Positions 30,684 through 41,699 of a stretch of DNA of 64,000 nucleotides are shown here, one piece after another; positions within the stretch are counted from its first letter, which is position 1, and each line of letters opens with the position of its first letter. The stretch lies in NCBI GenBank assembly GCA_948470475.1, contig OX419336.1, positions 26,993,005 through 27,057,004 on the forward strand, given 5' to 3'. Position numbers and translations under genes: made by a program. The notes under the pieces were generated by a model that did not search any database, was not told the DNA's origin, and saw only the letters and a program-made list of their open reading frames with translations. Source of the DNA: Galaxea fascicularis. Lineage: Eukaryota; Cnidaria; Anthozoa; Scleractinia; Euphylliidae.

Positions 30684-31805
30684 ATGAACACAACCAATTC
30701 GTCGTCATCAAATTATTCGACGCTAGACGCCAAAGCAAAATGTGCAGTAGAGAACGCGAGCAACACCACAACGGTTGTGGTCATCGCGGGGTTTGCTGTG
30801 GTTCTTATTTCATCTTTGGTGGGCAATTTGCTTCTGGTGCGAGTGGTTATGAGAGACAAAGAAGTGAGGAGGAAGTTTCCTTTCAACTACTTGATAATAA
30901 ACATAGCGATTGCGGACATTCTCAATGCGTCTTCGGCGTCGCTGGTTTTTATTTTGTTTCTCACGATCGGTCGCCGCTGGTTGCCTGGCGTCTTCGGGGA
31001 GATGACTTGCAAAATATCTTACTTCTTGGTAGTTTTCTCCGTAGCGGCTTCTATTTTTACCGTTGTGGTGATGGGATTGGATCGGTTTTTGGCTGCCCAT
31101 GTTACTGTAAGGCCGCTCTCGAGAAGAGCAGTCAAGAGCGCCATTGCATCAATATGGCTTTTGGCGAGCCTATGTGGTTCTCCGTATTTGTATAAAATGA
31201 AGATTAAGCAAGGTCCAAATGGAGAACATCTGTGCCTCGAAAGATGGAGCCAAAACAAAGACGAACACTATAAACTTATGCAGATAGAAGAAGTGGCAAA
31301 AATGGTCCTTCTTTACGTGCTACCCTTGATCTCTATGGTGATCTTTTACGCTATTGTCGCCTTCAGAATCCGTAAGCGGAGTAAACTTCCTGTTGGACAG
31401 AACAGACGATCCAAAATTATCCAGCAGAATCAACGCGTCGTACGCATGATCGTCGCTATAGTTGTCATATTCGCTGTGTGTTGGTTTCCTGTGCATGTCA
31501 ATCATCTTTTGCGAACATATGACCTTCCGAGATACTGTGGCCTGCCGGCCTTCCTTACTTTGACATTCTTTTGGCTAGCTCATGCTAACTGCGCCATCAA
31601 CCCATGGGTTTGGTTCATGTTTAGTGGACATTTTCGTGGTTTACTCAAAAGAGTAATCAACCTCAACGACAGTAAGATCAGAAGTGATCACGTACCATTG
31701 GCTCCAAAACAGAGAAAATTTGACCGAATTGAAATAAGGGACGTGGACAATGGAGCAAACAGGACATTGCCGGCCCAAAATGGTCATTGTACTAATGGAC
31801 GATGA
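30684..31805 (+). CDS. Class A (rhodopsin-like) G-protein-coupled receptor, 373 aa
   Basis: A single uninterrupted coding exon. N-terminus with four or more N-x-S/T sites (MNTTNSSSSNYST...). Helix 1 carries GNLL (about residue 47). Helix 2 carries the NIAIAD aspartate. A cysteine before helix 3 (MTCKISYF) pairs with that of loop 2 (EHLCLERW). The helix-3 end reads LDRF in place of DRY. Helix 5 has a proline (LLYVLPLISM). Helix 6 has CWFPVH. Helix 7 reads NPWVWFMF in place of NPxxY. Basic Ser-poor tail. The overall style is neuropeptide-receptor-like; the ligand cannot be told. A likely splice acceptor (TTTATATTTCGCAG) ends six bases before the ATG, implying a 5' non-coding exon. Confidence 0.93.
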   Translation: MNTTNSSSSNYSTLDAKAKCAVENASNTTTVVVIAGFAVVLISSLVGNLLLVRVVMRDKEVRRKFPFNYLIINIAIADILNASSASLVFILFLTIGRRWLPGVFGEMTCKISYFLVVFSVAASIFTVVVMGLDRFLAAHVTVRPLSRRAVKSAIASIWLLASLCGSPYLYKMKIKQGPNGEHLCLERWSQNKDEHYKLMQIEEVAKMVLLYVLPLISMVIFYAIVAFRIRKRSKLPVGQNRRSKIIQQNQRVVRMIVAIVVIFAVCWFPVHVNHLLRTYDLPRYCGLPAFLTLTFFWLAHANCAINPWVWFMFSGHFRGLLKRVINLNDSKIRSDHVPLAPKQRKFDRIEIRDVDNGANRTLPAQNGHCTNGR

Positions 31806-33678
31806 TTATACGAAGTAATAACAGAACTGTATGCGTTCATAGCCGGCCAATTAAGGTCTCTGAGAGGCCATGGAACAGCACCGGAAGATAGAGAAGTTTT
31901 TGATTGCTCAAACGATTTTTTTTAGAATTTATTTACATATCTTGATTTTTAAACACAATCATTTGGAACAAAGATCTACAAAATGCATTATGCTTCTACC
32001 ATAGAAGTTATAAAAAGATACGCTCATACCATGACTGAGCTTAAATCGAGTTTGCGACGCGAGGAAAACGCCTTTCTTTAGCTTTATGAGAGTAGGCTTA
32101 ATGCATAATAGAGTGTTGCTATTATGTACTCAGTTTCCGAAAGAAAAAAAACAGTTGTATCAAATAGTTACTAGTGACAAGATGGCAACGATCCTCGTAA
32201 ACAGCTTAACTGTTGCCTGGCGTTTGGAATTTTGAGGGTGCCAGAATTCCGTGCCATGCAGACATGTAGGTCAATGTAGATAAATGACTGTAGGTTGATG
32301 TTCTCTGTCCCTCAGCTCTCAGTGTGGAACCGGTTCAACCGTCTTAAGTGCGTCTTAAGTTTCGGGAGACCATCATGCTGAATAGTAGCAACTGAGGAAT
32401 CAGAAATCGGGTTACCTGCCCAGTAAGCAAATCAGGATGGTTTCGCAAAGATGAAAATCACCAGAAAAGTGAGCCAGATTTTAGATTTTATCCTATGCAG
32501 TCATCGCGTGACTGACCACACAAAGGAGATAAGACGGCGTCCTTCCTGATTACTTCCTATATAAGGCACTCCCTTTTAGTGGTTTGTTCTCACATTTTCA
32601 GTTTTTAGCTATGCTTCATTCACCACGTGACGAGGGCAAATTAGTCTTTAAAGGATGCATCGGCCTTTGGGAGAATGTATTTGATTTGTCATGCGCAAAG
32701 TACTTTCCGCACGTCATACTTTTCATACTCTAAATTCTTTACGATATGGCTAAAAGCATGAGACAGATACTTTCTAAGTATACTTTCAAGGGGTTTATGG
32801 TTAAAGGCGCCATAATGGAAATTATCCAAACCAAGAGAGGAGAGCTTAAGCCTTTAATACTGTGCGAGTGATCAGCATCAAATTTCTCCTTGAAATGTCA
32901 ACACTTTATAAAACAGAGTGGTCACGAATATTAAGGACATGATCATATAAGATGAGTTTGCCCTCATTCCCAGTGAGACACTCCTCTCAATCGTATAGGC
33001 TAGGTCACTGCCAAACTTCGGCAGTGAGATTGGGACCGCAATAGGCCTTCTTGGTTGTGTCTACGGCAAACAAATACTTTGCAAAGTTACAATGTTGGAG
33101 GAGGTTTAAAATTGGCTAAGTTAAGCAAGTGCTTTCTGACTATGATGTAGCGCAATACGTGTAGTCATATCACTCCAATTAAGTGACACAGGAAGAAACG
33201 AAGACTACAGCGCCGGTTCAAATCTTTCGATTGTACAGTGGTCCCTGATTTTGTTTTGATATATCAATTCCTTTGCCTTTTCCTCCAATTTATCCTTCCG
33301 AAAGTTAACTCTACCTGAATGGTTGACAGTAGTCACATATATTTACTTAAAAGTCTCAGAATCGCGTAGTAACCTGGTCGAATAGAGAAGTGCCATTTCT
33401 CTGTTTCTTTTTTCTTTTCACGAAAAGCAACGTAAGCCTCAGTCTCTGTAAACAATGTGAAGCACTAAAAATGTGAGACCTGGATAATTAACGTGATATT
33501 CACTTTAAAAACTTCTACTAACTTTTTATCTTTAATCTTTGATTGAAGTCATTGCCAATAGCGGTTGTTCAGTTTTTGCTCATCCTTAGAACAATAAAAT
33601 TAAGAGATATGAAGGGTTTTTTTTTCTACTCGGTGTTTAATGTTCATTCCCCGTGTTCATGTGTGTTGTGAGCGTAAA
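31806..33678. other. Downstream of GPCR 1, mostly non-coding
   Basis: 3' UTR of GPCR 1 followed by intergenic DNA. The only other signal is a TATA-like CTATATAAGGCAC near 32567, 45 bp upstream of a 40-codon ORF (32611-32733). No known product. Confidence 0.35.
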
Positions 33679-33727
33679 AGGCCTGGTTCAGACTAGCGAC
33701 ATAACGACATAATGATTTAGTCATAAT

Positions 33728-33802
<75 letters not shown>

Positions 33803-33845
33803 GTGTTGTTCACACTAGAGACATAAAACATGAACACGAGGTACC

Positions 33846-33895
<50 letters not shown>

Positions 33896-33902
33896 TCGGA
33901 CT
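33679..33902. repeat. MITE with ACATAACGACATAA terminal repeats, 224 bp
   Basis: The left end GGCCTGGTTCAGACTAGCG followed by ACATAACGACATAA is matched, inverted, by TTATGTCGTTATGTCGCAAG then TGTGAATCGGACTT at the right. The interior keeps ATGTCGATATGTTCATG-like words. No coding potential. Confidence 0.75.
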
Positions 33903-36036
33903 TAATTTGGTATATGCTGACGAATGATATTCGACGGTAGTTTGCGCACAAATGGCAAACATGGGCATTGGCGAGGCGGCAAGTAGGCCCGCGTTCGACT
34001 ATCACGCACGAATTGTCGTACGCAAGCCAGACTGAGTATATCTGTGTTGGGTTCCTCCTCACCCTTCCCGGGAGAGAGAATCTGGAACGGGACCGCTCGG
34101 TTACAAAGCCAGGCCCACATTGGGAAGCGCCTGCTTCTGTTTTCTCCCCGCGTTGAGAAATTCGTAAATTTGAGGAAAGATCAAAGAAATATTTAGGAAC
34201 GAACATCCTTGATCTATACTTGAGGAATGTTTCGCTGCAATAGAGTGACAGGAATCGACTGAAGGTAACTATTGGCGTTCTTTCATAGGCTGATTTAAGA
34301 ATACATGTATCACTTTCATCCTATCCGAGTTCTAATTCCAATACTACTTGACTTCAGAATATGAAGAATTATGTGGACAAGAAATGGCGCGGTACGTGCA
34401 ACTTTAAGGGTTGTTTTGTGGTCAGTACCGTTTTGCAGCTATTGTTTGCAGTGATGATAAATATCTATGCTACATCATAGATGCTTCATCCTCATTTTGA
34501 GCTTTGTTTTATAGCTTTGAGCCTAATATTATTCAGTCATATTTTCTACAAGTAAATATTCCTCATATTATACTTACAAAATTTGACAGAAGTTATGAAC
34601 GCGCTACAAAGGAAGAGAATAAACCATTCTCATCTCTAACCGAATATGACGTAATAATGCATTGCATGTGCTGTTTTCATCACTTTGACATTGCTTTGTA
34701 TTCACTGTCACTGGCGTCATATTACTGGTGCTGGTACAATGGTACTGGTGAAATCACAACAGCGGCCAGGGCTGTTGTGTTTGCCACAAGTGACTCAGTT
34801 GTTATCGGTAAACATGCAAACTTTCGAGCTTTATTAGTTTCTAAGAATCAAGCTTTGTCGCTTGTTTGTGATATTCGTTCTCATAGCAACTCAGATGGCA
34901 GGATCGAGTTGTTATTCGGTCTAATTCGACGAGCATTGCACGACAAAAATTCTAGAGGAGACCAAAACAATATTAATACACGTTTCTTTGTAAAGGCCTT
35001 CTAATGCTCAACTACATTTTTCTTAAAAGTTGAGAGAAGAGCTTCATGGTGCACCCTTTTCAGAGGTGTTGGGATTCATGTTGCTGAAGGCCCGCTCTCT
35101 CAACAGAGAAAGTACCGATCGCTTGTTGCATTGCTTGCCGTATCGCAAACTTTCATGCACATTTAAGTTGGATGTCTTACGTTCGAAAAGCACTCATTTT
35201 ATCTGCTATCATCTATATATCGAACCGCAGTTGGCCAGGACTGGTTTTCCAACCTCGTGGCAAAGGTAACACTTCCGATGTTAAGACGATACCAGTGTCT
35301 CCCGCCATCCGCACTTACTGGTTTCCTAATGCACTTATTTTGTTTTTTCCAATACTTTCCCTCGCAACTTGTCCATCTTTCAATGGCTTCCCTCATCTCC
35401 CTCGTCTGCCTTGCCTACCATTAGAACGGTATTAGATCACTTAAGGTGCCCCCTCATCTCCGCAGGCTCTAAACCGTTGACCAGTCCCTCCCACTATTAG
35501 AGGAAGCTCTAACTCATTGGAGTACTTATTCTAATGCTAAGTTCTAAATCAGAGCGACTGGACTGACTTTAAGTCAGTTAATTTATTGAACGGATACTTT
35601 TTTCTTTCTTTCTTTTATTCGCTCAAATATCGATTTGTATTGATAGTATTTCGACAGAAATGAAAATCCAATATGCATTTACATTATAATGGCATTTATT
35701 ATAATTTTTACTCCATAACAATAAGCTGGTGAGGTGAGAGTTTCGCACAGTTCGCCACCTCCTCACATATTGAATATTCACCTCGATGAACCACATTAAA
35801 CTCCCGCTTAAATATACTCTCCTTTTTTCCTGAGATAGATGTATTCTTATTTATCCAAGTTTCGGAAATTTAGAAATCGTTGCTTTTCATTTTGAAATGC
35901 CTGCTATATGTTTGGCCTAACCGTTTTCAGGTGACGGTTTTACTCCCCACACTGTGTTTACATATAAAGTGGTTGGAGCAAACCAGTTATCTTAGTTCGC
36001 TGTTTCACAAAAGCCCCCGTCGGCAACTTTTGATAA
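33903..36036. other. Intergenic, nothing recognised
   Basis: Contains a 166-codon frame at 34504-35004 that starts without an ATG, has no recognisable motif and no splice support; treated as non-coding. No repeats of note. Confidence 0.4.
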
Positions 36037-37030
36037 TTAGGGAGTTTAAGCAACGACAACGACGACGGCAACGAGAACGCCACAAAACAATGGGATTTAT
36101 GACTAAATACAATATTCGGCACGTGCGTTTTACATTTTGGTACATTTCTTTAGCGTCCTCTGTAAAACAACAACGTGAAATGACCAAATTCTCGAGAACG
36201 TGAACGCATGACGGCAATTTTTTTTTTCATTTTCTTTGCTTTAACACCGTTCTCGCCAGCATTTTTCGCGTTAAACAAATTGGAATAACCACGAAAGAGT
36301 TACAAAAACGAGAAGTTATATTTTGAAATAACGTTTTCATTGCCGTCGTCGTCGTCGTTGCTTAAGCTCCCTAATACCGAGAGCGCCACAAAACAATAGG
36401 CTTCATGAGCAAAAACAATCGCTCTGCACGTGCGTTTTACATTTGGTATTTTTCTTTGCCGTCCTCTGCAAAACAACAACGTGAAATGATCAAATTTTAG
36501 GTTTTCTCAAGAATGCGACCGCACGACGGCAAATATTTCTTTCTTTTTCTTTGCTTTAACACCGCTCACAGTAATTTAGACCCTGGACAGTCAGCTAGCA
36601 CTTTTCATGTTAAACAAATTGGAATATTCGCGGAAAAGTTACAAAAATGAGAAGTCACATTTTGGAATGACGATTTCGTTGCCGTCGCCGTCGTCGTTGC
36701 TTAAGGTGGCTCAAACTGGTTAATGAGCAAAAACAATACTCTGCACGTTCGTTTCGCATTTTGGTACATTTCTTTGCCGTCCTCTGCAAAACAACAACGT
36801 GAAATGACCAAATTTTAGGTTTTCTCGAAAACGTGGGTGCATGAAGGCAAGTTTTTCTTTCTTTTTCTTTGCTTTTACGCCGTTTACAGTAATTTGGGCC
36901 CTGGACAGCTCGCCAGCATTTTTCATGTTAAACAAATTGGAATAATCACGAAAAAGTTACGAAAACGAGAAGTCTTATTTTGAAATGACGTTCTCGTTGC
37001 CGTCGCCGTCGTCGTTGCATGCTTAAGCTC
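36037..37030. repeat. Three tandem copies of a MITE (GGGAGTTTAAGCAACGAC family)
   Basis: Copy 1 (36037-36374) is complete: left end TTAGGGAGTTTAAGCAACGAC-like, right end GTCGTTGCTTAAGCTCCCTA. Copies 2 (about 36375-36715) and 3 (about 36716-37030) repeat the interior in the same order (GCACGTGCGTTTTACATTT, GCCGTCCTCTGCAAAACAAC, AACAAATTGGAAT) and the right end (GCCGTCGTCGTTGCTTAAG), but lack the left terminal repeat. The period is about 330-340 bp. Confidence 0.8.
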
Positions 37031-37031
37031 T

Positions 37032-37978
37032 AGAGACCTTAAGCAGCAGACGTTCGTGAGCCACGAACGGCATCTTCTTCCGCGGGGAAACTGGGTCGAA
37101 GACGGGGTTCGTGGCGCCAAAATTAAAGTTAAGCTTCCGCGGGAACACGACCGTCGTTTCTGCTCCTGAAAGTAAACACGACCGGATTTCAAGAGGTCAG
37201 AGACGTGCTTTTCTTTTAGGTAGCCAATTACTTCTGACCCGAATCTTCTTGTTTTATTCTTCAAAAGCAATGATGTTGCATCATCTTGCTCGCCATTTAC
37301 AAGCTTCCTCTTCTTTTTTCTCCAAGGTTCTCCATTGCAGTTTTTCTTATTTCCTGGGCTTTAGACTTATCCTGTTCAGTTTTTCTTTTAGCTTCGTTTC
37401 CCTATTCTTCGCGTAAGTCTTCTTGTTCAATAAGCTCTTCCAGAAGCACCTCGAGTTCGGTCTGCTCCACTTCGATACCACTCGCTCTTTCTTCGGTGCT
37501 TAACTTTTTCCTATACTTGGACGAGATTATTCCATAACGATCTCGTACGGCACGTTTGGACACTGTAAATGTTGGTGTATCATAGCTACACAAAGTATCT
37601 GCGATTTGCTGCCATACTTGAGCTCGCTGAACTGTTTTATTCTTCGTGGACTTAAAGATATCACTTGCTCGAATTTCACAAGCCAAACATAGATCATGTT
37701 TTTCAGTTCACTCCATTTCCAAACCTGTACAATATATTGAAAATATATATTTTGAGCCTTATAAGAAAGTAGCGTCGAAAAATAAACAAAATTTTTTCGA
37801 AATATCTTACCTAGACGTCTTAAAAGGTGGACGTTCTGGAGAGAACCGAAAACATGCCGTTCTGGGGTCCGCGCTGCCAGAAGACGAATGTGATGCCATG
37901 CGCAGTATGAAATAAAATTCCCAAAGTAACTTCCGGCCGCCGTTCGTGGCTCACGAACGTCTGCTGCTTAAGGTCTCT
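37032..37978 (-). mobile_element. TIR element encoding a Myb/SANT-like protein, 947 bp
   Basis: About 41-bp terminal inverted repeats: AGAGACCTTAAGCAGCAGAC at the left (37032), and its inverse GTCTGCTGCTTAAGGTCTCT ending at 37978. They continue through GTTCGTGAGCCACGAACGG, itself a palindrome. The minus strand carries a Myb/SANT-like ORF. A Myb-like protein beside a PIF/Harbinger nuclease is typical of Harbinger elements; the nuclease is absent here, so the element is non-autonomous. No clear target duplication was seen. Confidence 0.75.
37402..37686 (-). pseudogene. Myb/SANT-like DNA-binding protein of the TIR element
   Basis: 94 codons: RASDIFKSTKNKTVQRAQVW, QQIADTL, then RAVRDRYGIISSKYRKKLST, EERASGIEVEQTELEVLLEE. 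The W...IA..L / R.VRDRY.......K pattern is a trihelix/SANT-type domain followed by an acidic coiled tail. Just upstream the same frame reads T-E-K-H-D-L-C-L, preceded by ATG GAG TGA. A W (TGG) codon is expected at the third position in such domains, so a single nonsense change may have silenced it. Confidence 0.6.
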
Positions 37979-39764
37979 TCTGTTAAATGTGAACGACGGC
38001 AGCTGAACTTTATGCCATCGAAAGGGTTTCCTTTTTAATAAGGGCTAAGCCGATTTCGAACTCTTTAGAGACCTGGCAAACGGCTTTTTGACATTCTGCT
38101 GGCCAGTCTTTTAATGGTCAAGTGCAAGCTGAAAGTGGAGCAAGATTTGAAGAAACCTTTTCTGTTAAGGAAAAGTCAAATGTTACTGATCGGGTATTCG
38201 AGTCAGCCGAAAAATATATTATTAAAATTCTGAAACAGTAAGTTCTGATATCAAAGGGGCGTGGCTTGGTGACAGTTACCGATAGCTTTTAACTAACTAC
38301 GGGAGTGGAAACAGCGCGTATGACTAGAAATACCTGTCTCTCCCAAGACTCGACACAACACTATTCAGATCTTATATTTATGCCGCTCTACCTATTTCTT
38401 TTTTAAGATAAATTTTAAAGTAGTCTTGTTCACGAAGACGCAAAGACACTAAACTCATTGGAACAGTGTGACTTAAATTTGCATTTGGTAGCTGTGTGAA
38501 ATGGAGGGGCCCCTTCATAGAGGAAGCTTTTATAAAGTTTTTCATTGTCTTGTCTATTGGGACGAACTCTTTGTGCCCAGCAAATAAGGTAGCCAATGCA
38601 CTCGACGCTTTTTTGCCCGTATAAGCGCCCTCACATTGTTGGGTCGAATATCTGCCGGACCGTGCGTTTTAAAACCGTGTTGGATGTTGTTAGAAGTTGT
38701 AGGCAGTTGAAGCAAGAGCATCCAACAACTGCCAAGAAATCGCCGGCAACAGCTTCCAACATGGTTTTCAGCACACTACATGTTGGACACAACAATGTTG
38801 GATGTTTTTGGTAAAAAATGTTTGTAGCATTTGGAGGGGCCTTTAAAAACCCCCACGTGCGTGGCCTGAGGTGCGAGTAGGGAAGCCAAAAAAGTGGATT
38901 TGACCAATCAGCGCTCATTTCAGACAGCTTAACTGAAACGTTTGTTTAATTCACTACTCTCCACATAAAATCTCAACTTCTAAAGGACATATTTGGATGC
39001 GATAAACTCAGTTAATTCCTAAGAAAGTACATTCTAGTAATCCGCCCTCAATTCGTATACCTGTGTTTTAAAAAAAGCAAGCCAAATAAAAAATGTGTGC
39101 AGTATTTGTCTGTTGGTTCAACAGAGTTTAGTTGGAAAGTGAAAAGGCTCTACGTTAACGCTAAATCGATTATCTCTTATGGCACCATAGACTGATCAGC
39201 TGTACCTGACGAGAAACTGTCTTTTGCTTTGTTCAGTTTTGTAAAACAAGTGTCGTACCTAGCTGGTAAAGCATGCCTCACATGGCAATCATGCTTGGAA
39301 ACGGGGCAGTGAAGTACACAATTTGAGGTGATTTAAAGTGCACCTAAACCCCAAACTTTTTTACCCGAAAACAAATGTTTGCGCCTGTTCGGAAAGCACT
39401 GGGCCATTTTTCATTCTTTTTTCCAAAATGTTGGCTTTTTATATTCAAAAAGTATTTTCAAAAAGTGTAACTACAACAAGCATTTAGAATCTATAAATAT
39501 TCGGCAACTACGACTGTCTTTGCAGCAGCATATTATCTACATGGTCAGTGTATTATATTTATTTCCAGTTTCTTCGCTGACATTATAATTTAGATCAGTA
39601 AGGTCACACGCTTTACTCTCACTTTTCTTTCTATGCTCCAACATGTTCCCGATCTAACGCCAAGAATATAGGTTCTCACTTCTCTTGCGGTCCCACCTTA
39701 AACATCGGCTGAATACCGAAGAGGGGCCAAAAAAATCTAGGTTTTGAAAATGACTTGAATTTGA
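37979..39764. other. Intergenic between the element cluster and GPCR 2
   Basis: Contains a repeat-like stretch at about 38640-38880 with GTTGGATGTTGTT, CATCCAACAACTGCC and CATGTTGGACACAACAATG words in both orientations, probably a decayed MITE. Otherwise AT-rich 3' flank. AATAAA on the minus strand at 39563-39558 may be the GPCR 2 polyadenylation signal. Confidence 0.45.
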
Positions 39765-40982
39765 TTACACCGTTGTCAGTCTATCCGTGACAACCATCAT
39801 GGAATGACGAGCTGTTCTTCCACTATCGACGCCGGAATCAGAGGATTTCGATTTAGAGTTTTCGCTTTGATAGTTAAGTTTATCATAGCCGTACATCTCT
39901 CTTTGGGATCGACAATTCCGGTTATCGGGTGTCGTGGGCATTAACTGTACATTGTTGTTGCAATTTTGCGAGCCGCTCTTTACATTTGTTTGGGTTGTTG
40001 AGGGTCTCCGGTTCCGATTGATTGAGCTTTTCAAGTTGACGCTGTTAAACGATTCAATGTGCAGGGCGTGTAGGAAAGCCCGACGGAACGTTTTATTGAA
40101 GACCACGTATAACAACGGATTAATTGCGCTGTTGGCGTGACCAAGCCAGAGTGACAACAAAATCACAAACATCGACATACATCTAAAAGATTCCACGTCA
40201 AAGTATATGTAATAGTGTATGGTATGCAAGGGAAACCAGCAGATAGCAAAGGCGAGAGTTACTGTGATAAGCATCTTTACAACTCGTTTCTTTGAGCTAT
40301 TGATGTTCGAATCGCCGCCGCTACCAGCGTTTTCAGCAAAGCTGTCTCTCCAAAGCTTGCGCATTATGATGGAGTACAAAATAGCCATGAGAACTAGCGG
40401 AAATGCGTAGAGAATAACGAACATGCCAACGGCAAAGTATTTGTTGAAGTCGACTGGCATACGTGTCCAGTCCGGATAACAGAAGTAACGTTCATCTCCT
40501 GGGATTACTTGCGCAACGGTGTACACGTCAAGGTGGAGTCCCATAATGGCGATCGATACAACCCATATGATGACCAACGAGATCTTGGAGGTCCTGAGGT
40601 TTAGACAAGGCTTCCAAACAAAAACGATCGTCACAAACCTGTCCACTGTTATCACGATGAGAGTGATGACTGATGCAGCTATGGATGCCGTCAGAGAGAA
40701 GTGCGTTGTCTTGCAGAGGATCAGGCCAAAGATTCCATCAAACCATTGAAGCCCCACGAATAGAGAAGCTACAGAATAGGGCATGATGAAGATGGTCACT
40801 AAGAGATCCGCAACCGCCATGTTGACGATCAAAAGGTTCAGTACACTTCGCATGCTTTGTCTCTTGAAGACCACATAGAGAACTAGAGAGTTGCCCAGGA
40901 GAGCTATAGGAAAGATGAGGGCGTACAATATTGTCATGATCACTTGCATGGATAGCGTCATAGTTTGCCTGCACGAGGGCAT
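39765..40982 (-). CDS. Class A (rhodopsin-like) G-protein-coupled receptor, 405 aa
   Basis: Single coding exon. The start at 40982 (MPSCRQTMTLSMQ) was chosen because a strong acceptor (GCATTTTTATTTCAG) ends at 40997, so the longer upstream frame to 41054 is intron. Helix 1 has GNSLVLYVV. Helix 2 has LLIVNMAVADLL. A cysteine opens helix 3 (LILCKTTHFSL), which ends VDRF. The loop-2 cysteine is in RYFCYPDW. Helix 6 has AICWFPLHT. Helix 7 has NSAINPLLYVVF, a canonical NPxxY, followed by FNKTFRRAF of helix 8. The tail is long and rich in Ser, Asn and Thr (SKSKSSDSGVDSG). Neuropeptide/monoamine-like style; ligand unknown. Confidence 0.93.
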   Translation of the reverse strand: MPSCRQTMTLSMQVIMTILYALIFPIALLGNSLVLYVVFKRQSMRSVLNLLIVNMAVADLLVTIFIMPYSVASLFVGLQWFDGIFGLILCKTTHFSLTASIAASVITLIVITVDRFVTIVFVWKPCLNLRTSKISLVIIWVVSIAIMGLHLDVYTVAQVIPGDERYFCYPDWTRMPVDFNKYFAVGMFVILYAFPLVLMAILYSIIMRKLWRDSFAENAGSGGDSNINSSKKRVVKMLITVTLAFAICWFPLHTIHYYIYFDVESFRCMSMFVILLSLWLGHANSAINPLLYVVFNKTFRRAFLHALHIESFNSVNLKSSINRNRRPSTTQTNVKSGSQNCNNNVQLMPTTPDNRNCRSQREMYGYDKLNYQSENSKSKSSDSGVDSGRTARHSMMVVTDRLTTV

Positions 40983-41323
40983 GGCTGAAATGTTTCCTGA
41001 AATAAAAATGCCAAAAAAAAATGCATAAGACCTGAGTTCAGGTATTGCAATCATTAATCATAAGTAGACATTATTTGCTTGTCGCGTGGGCGACACAAAT
41101 AAGCAGTATGAAAGTTTGCATTGAATTCTCCACTCCTTTGTCATGACCTCTTTATCTTCCTTCCTGGTTGCCCCACATACACCAGGTTGAGTTAGTTTGC
41201 AGAATGTATACAATCGTTTGAAAATTGTTGAAACGCTCCTTTTTCACAATTCAATTTTGCGGGCCGTATTATACTGTACAGCCCGCTAAATTGGAAAGTT
41301 TCCTTTCCGGCGCGCCCGATTAA

Positions 41324-41481
41324 TATCTTACTAACCTCGTTTTCTCAGTTCGTACTGTAAGTTATGGATCCTCGTTTTCTCCCGTTGATTTATGGCTTCA
41401 CGCATAGGCCATAAGTAAACGGGGAAAAACTGGGTCCGCAACTTACAATACGGACCTCGGAATCGGTTAGTAAGAGGTATA
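41324..41481. repeat. Foldback repeat upstream of GPCR 2, about 158 bp
   Basis: The left arm has CTTACTAACCTCG, GTACTGTAAGTTATGGATCC and GATTTATGGC. The right arm is the imperfect inverse: GCCATAAGTAAACGGG, GCAACTTACAATACGGACC, CGGTTAGTAAG. Arms of about 70 bp, palindromic MITE type. Lies 330 bp upstream of the coding exon, in the 5' intron of GPCR 2. Confidence 0.75.
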
Positions 41482-41699
41482 TAGTCTTGAATGTAAAACC
41501 AGTCGTTACCAGAGAGAAGTCATTTGCGATCACTGAAAGGATGTAGAATTTGTTCACCCTCACAGTTGATTGCCCCAAACATCTAAGGCAAAATGGTCCT
41601 ACAAGAATTTAGTGTAAACTTGCTGGTAATTTTTCTTTCGTTTATACATGTGGTGTCACAACAACCCCCAAAAATAAAAATATTGCTATCATAATTGTT

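Noticed and set aside
30650..31195. 181-codon frame overlapping GPCR 1
   Set aside because: Out-of-frame shadow of the receptor, which has full GPCR motifs.
34504..35004. 166-codon plus-strand open frame
   Set aside because: It begins without an ATG, has no recognisable motif, no splice sites at sensible places and AT-rich composition; likely chance.
40983..41054. 24-residue N-terminal extension of GPCR 2
   Set aside because: Contains a strong 3' splice acceptor with polypyrimidine tract; read as intron, so the start was placed at 40982.
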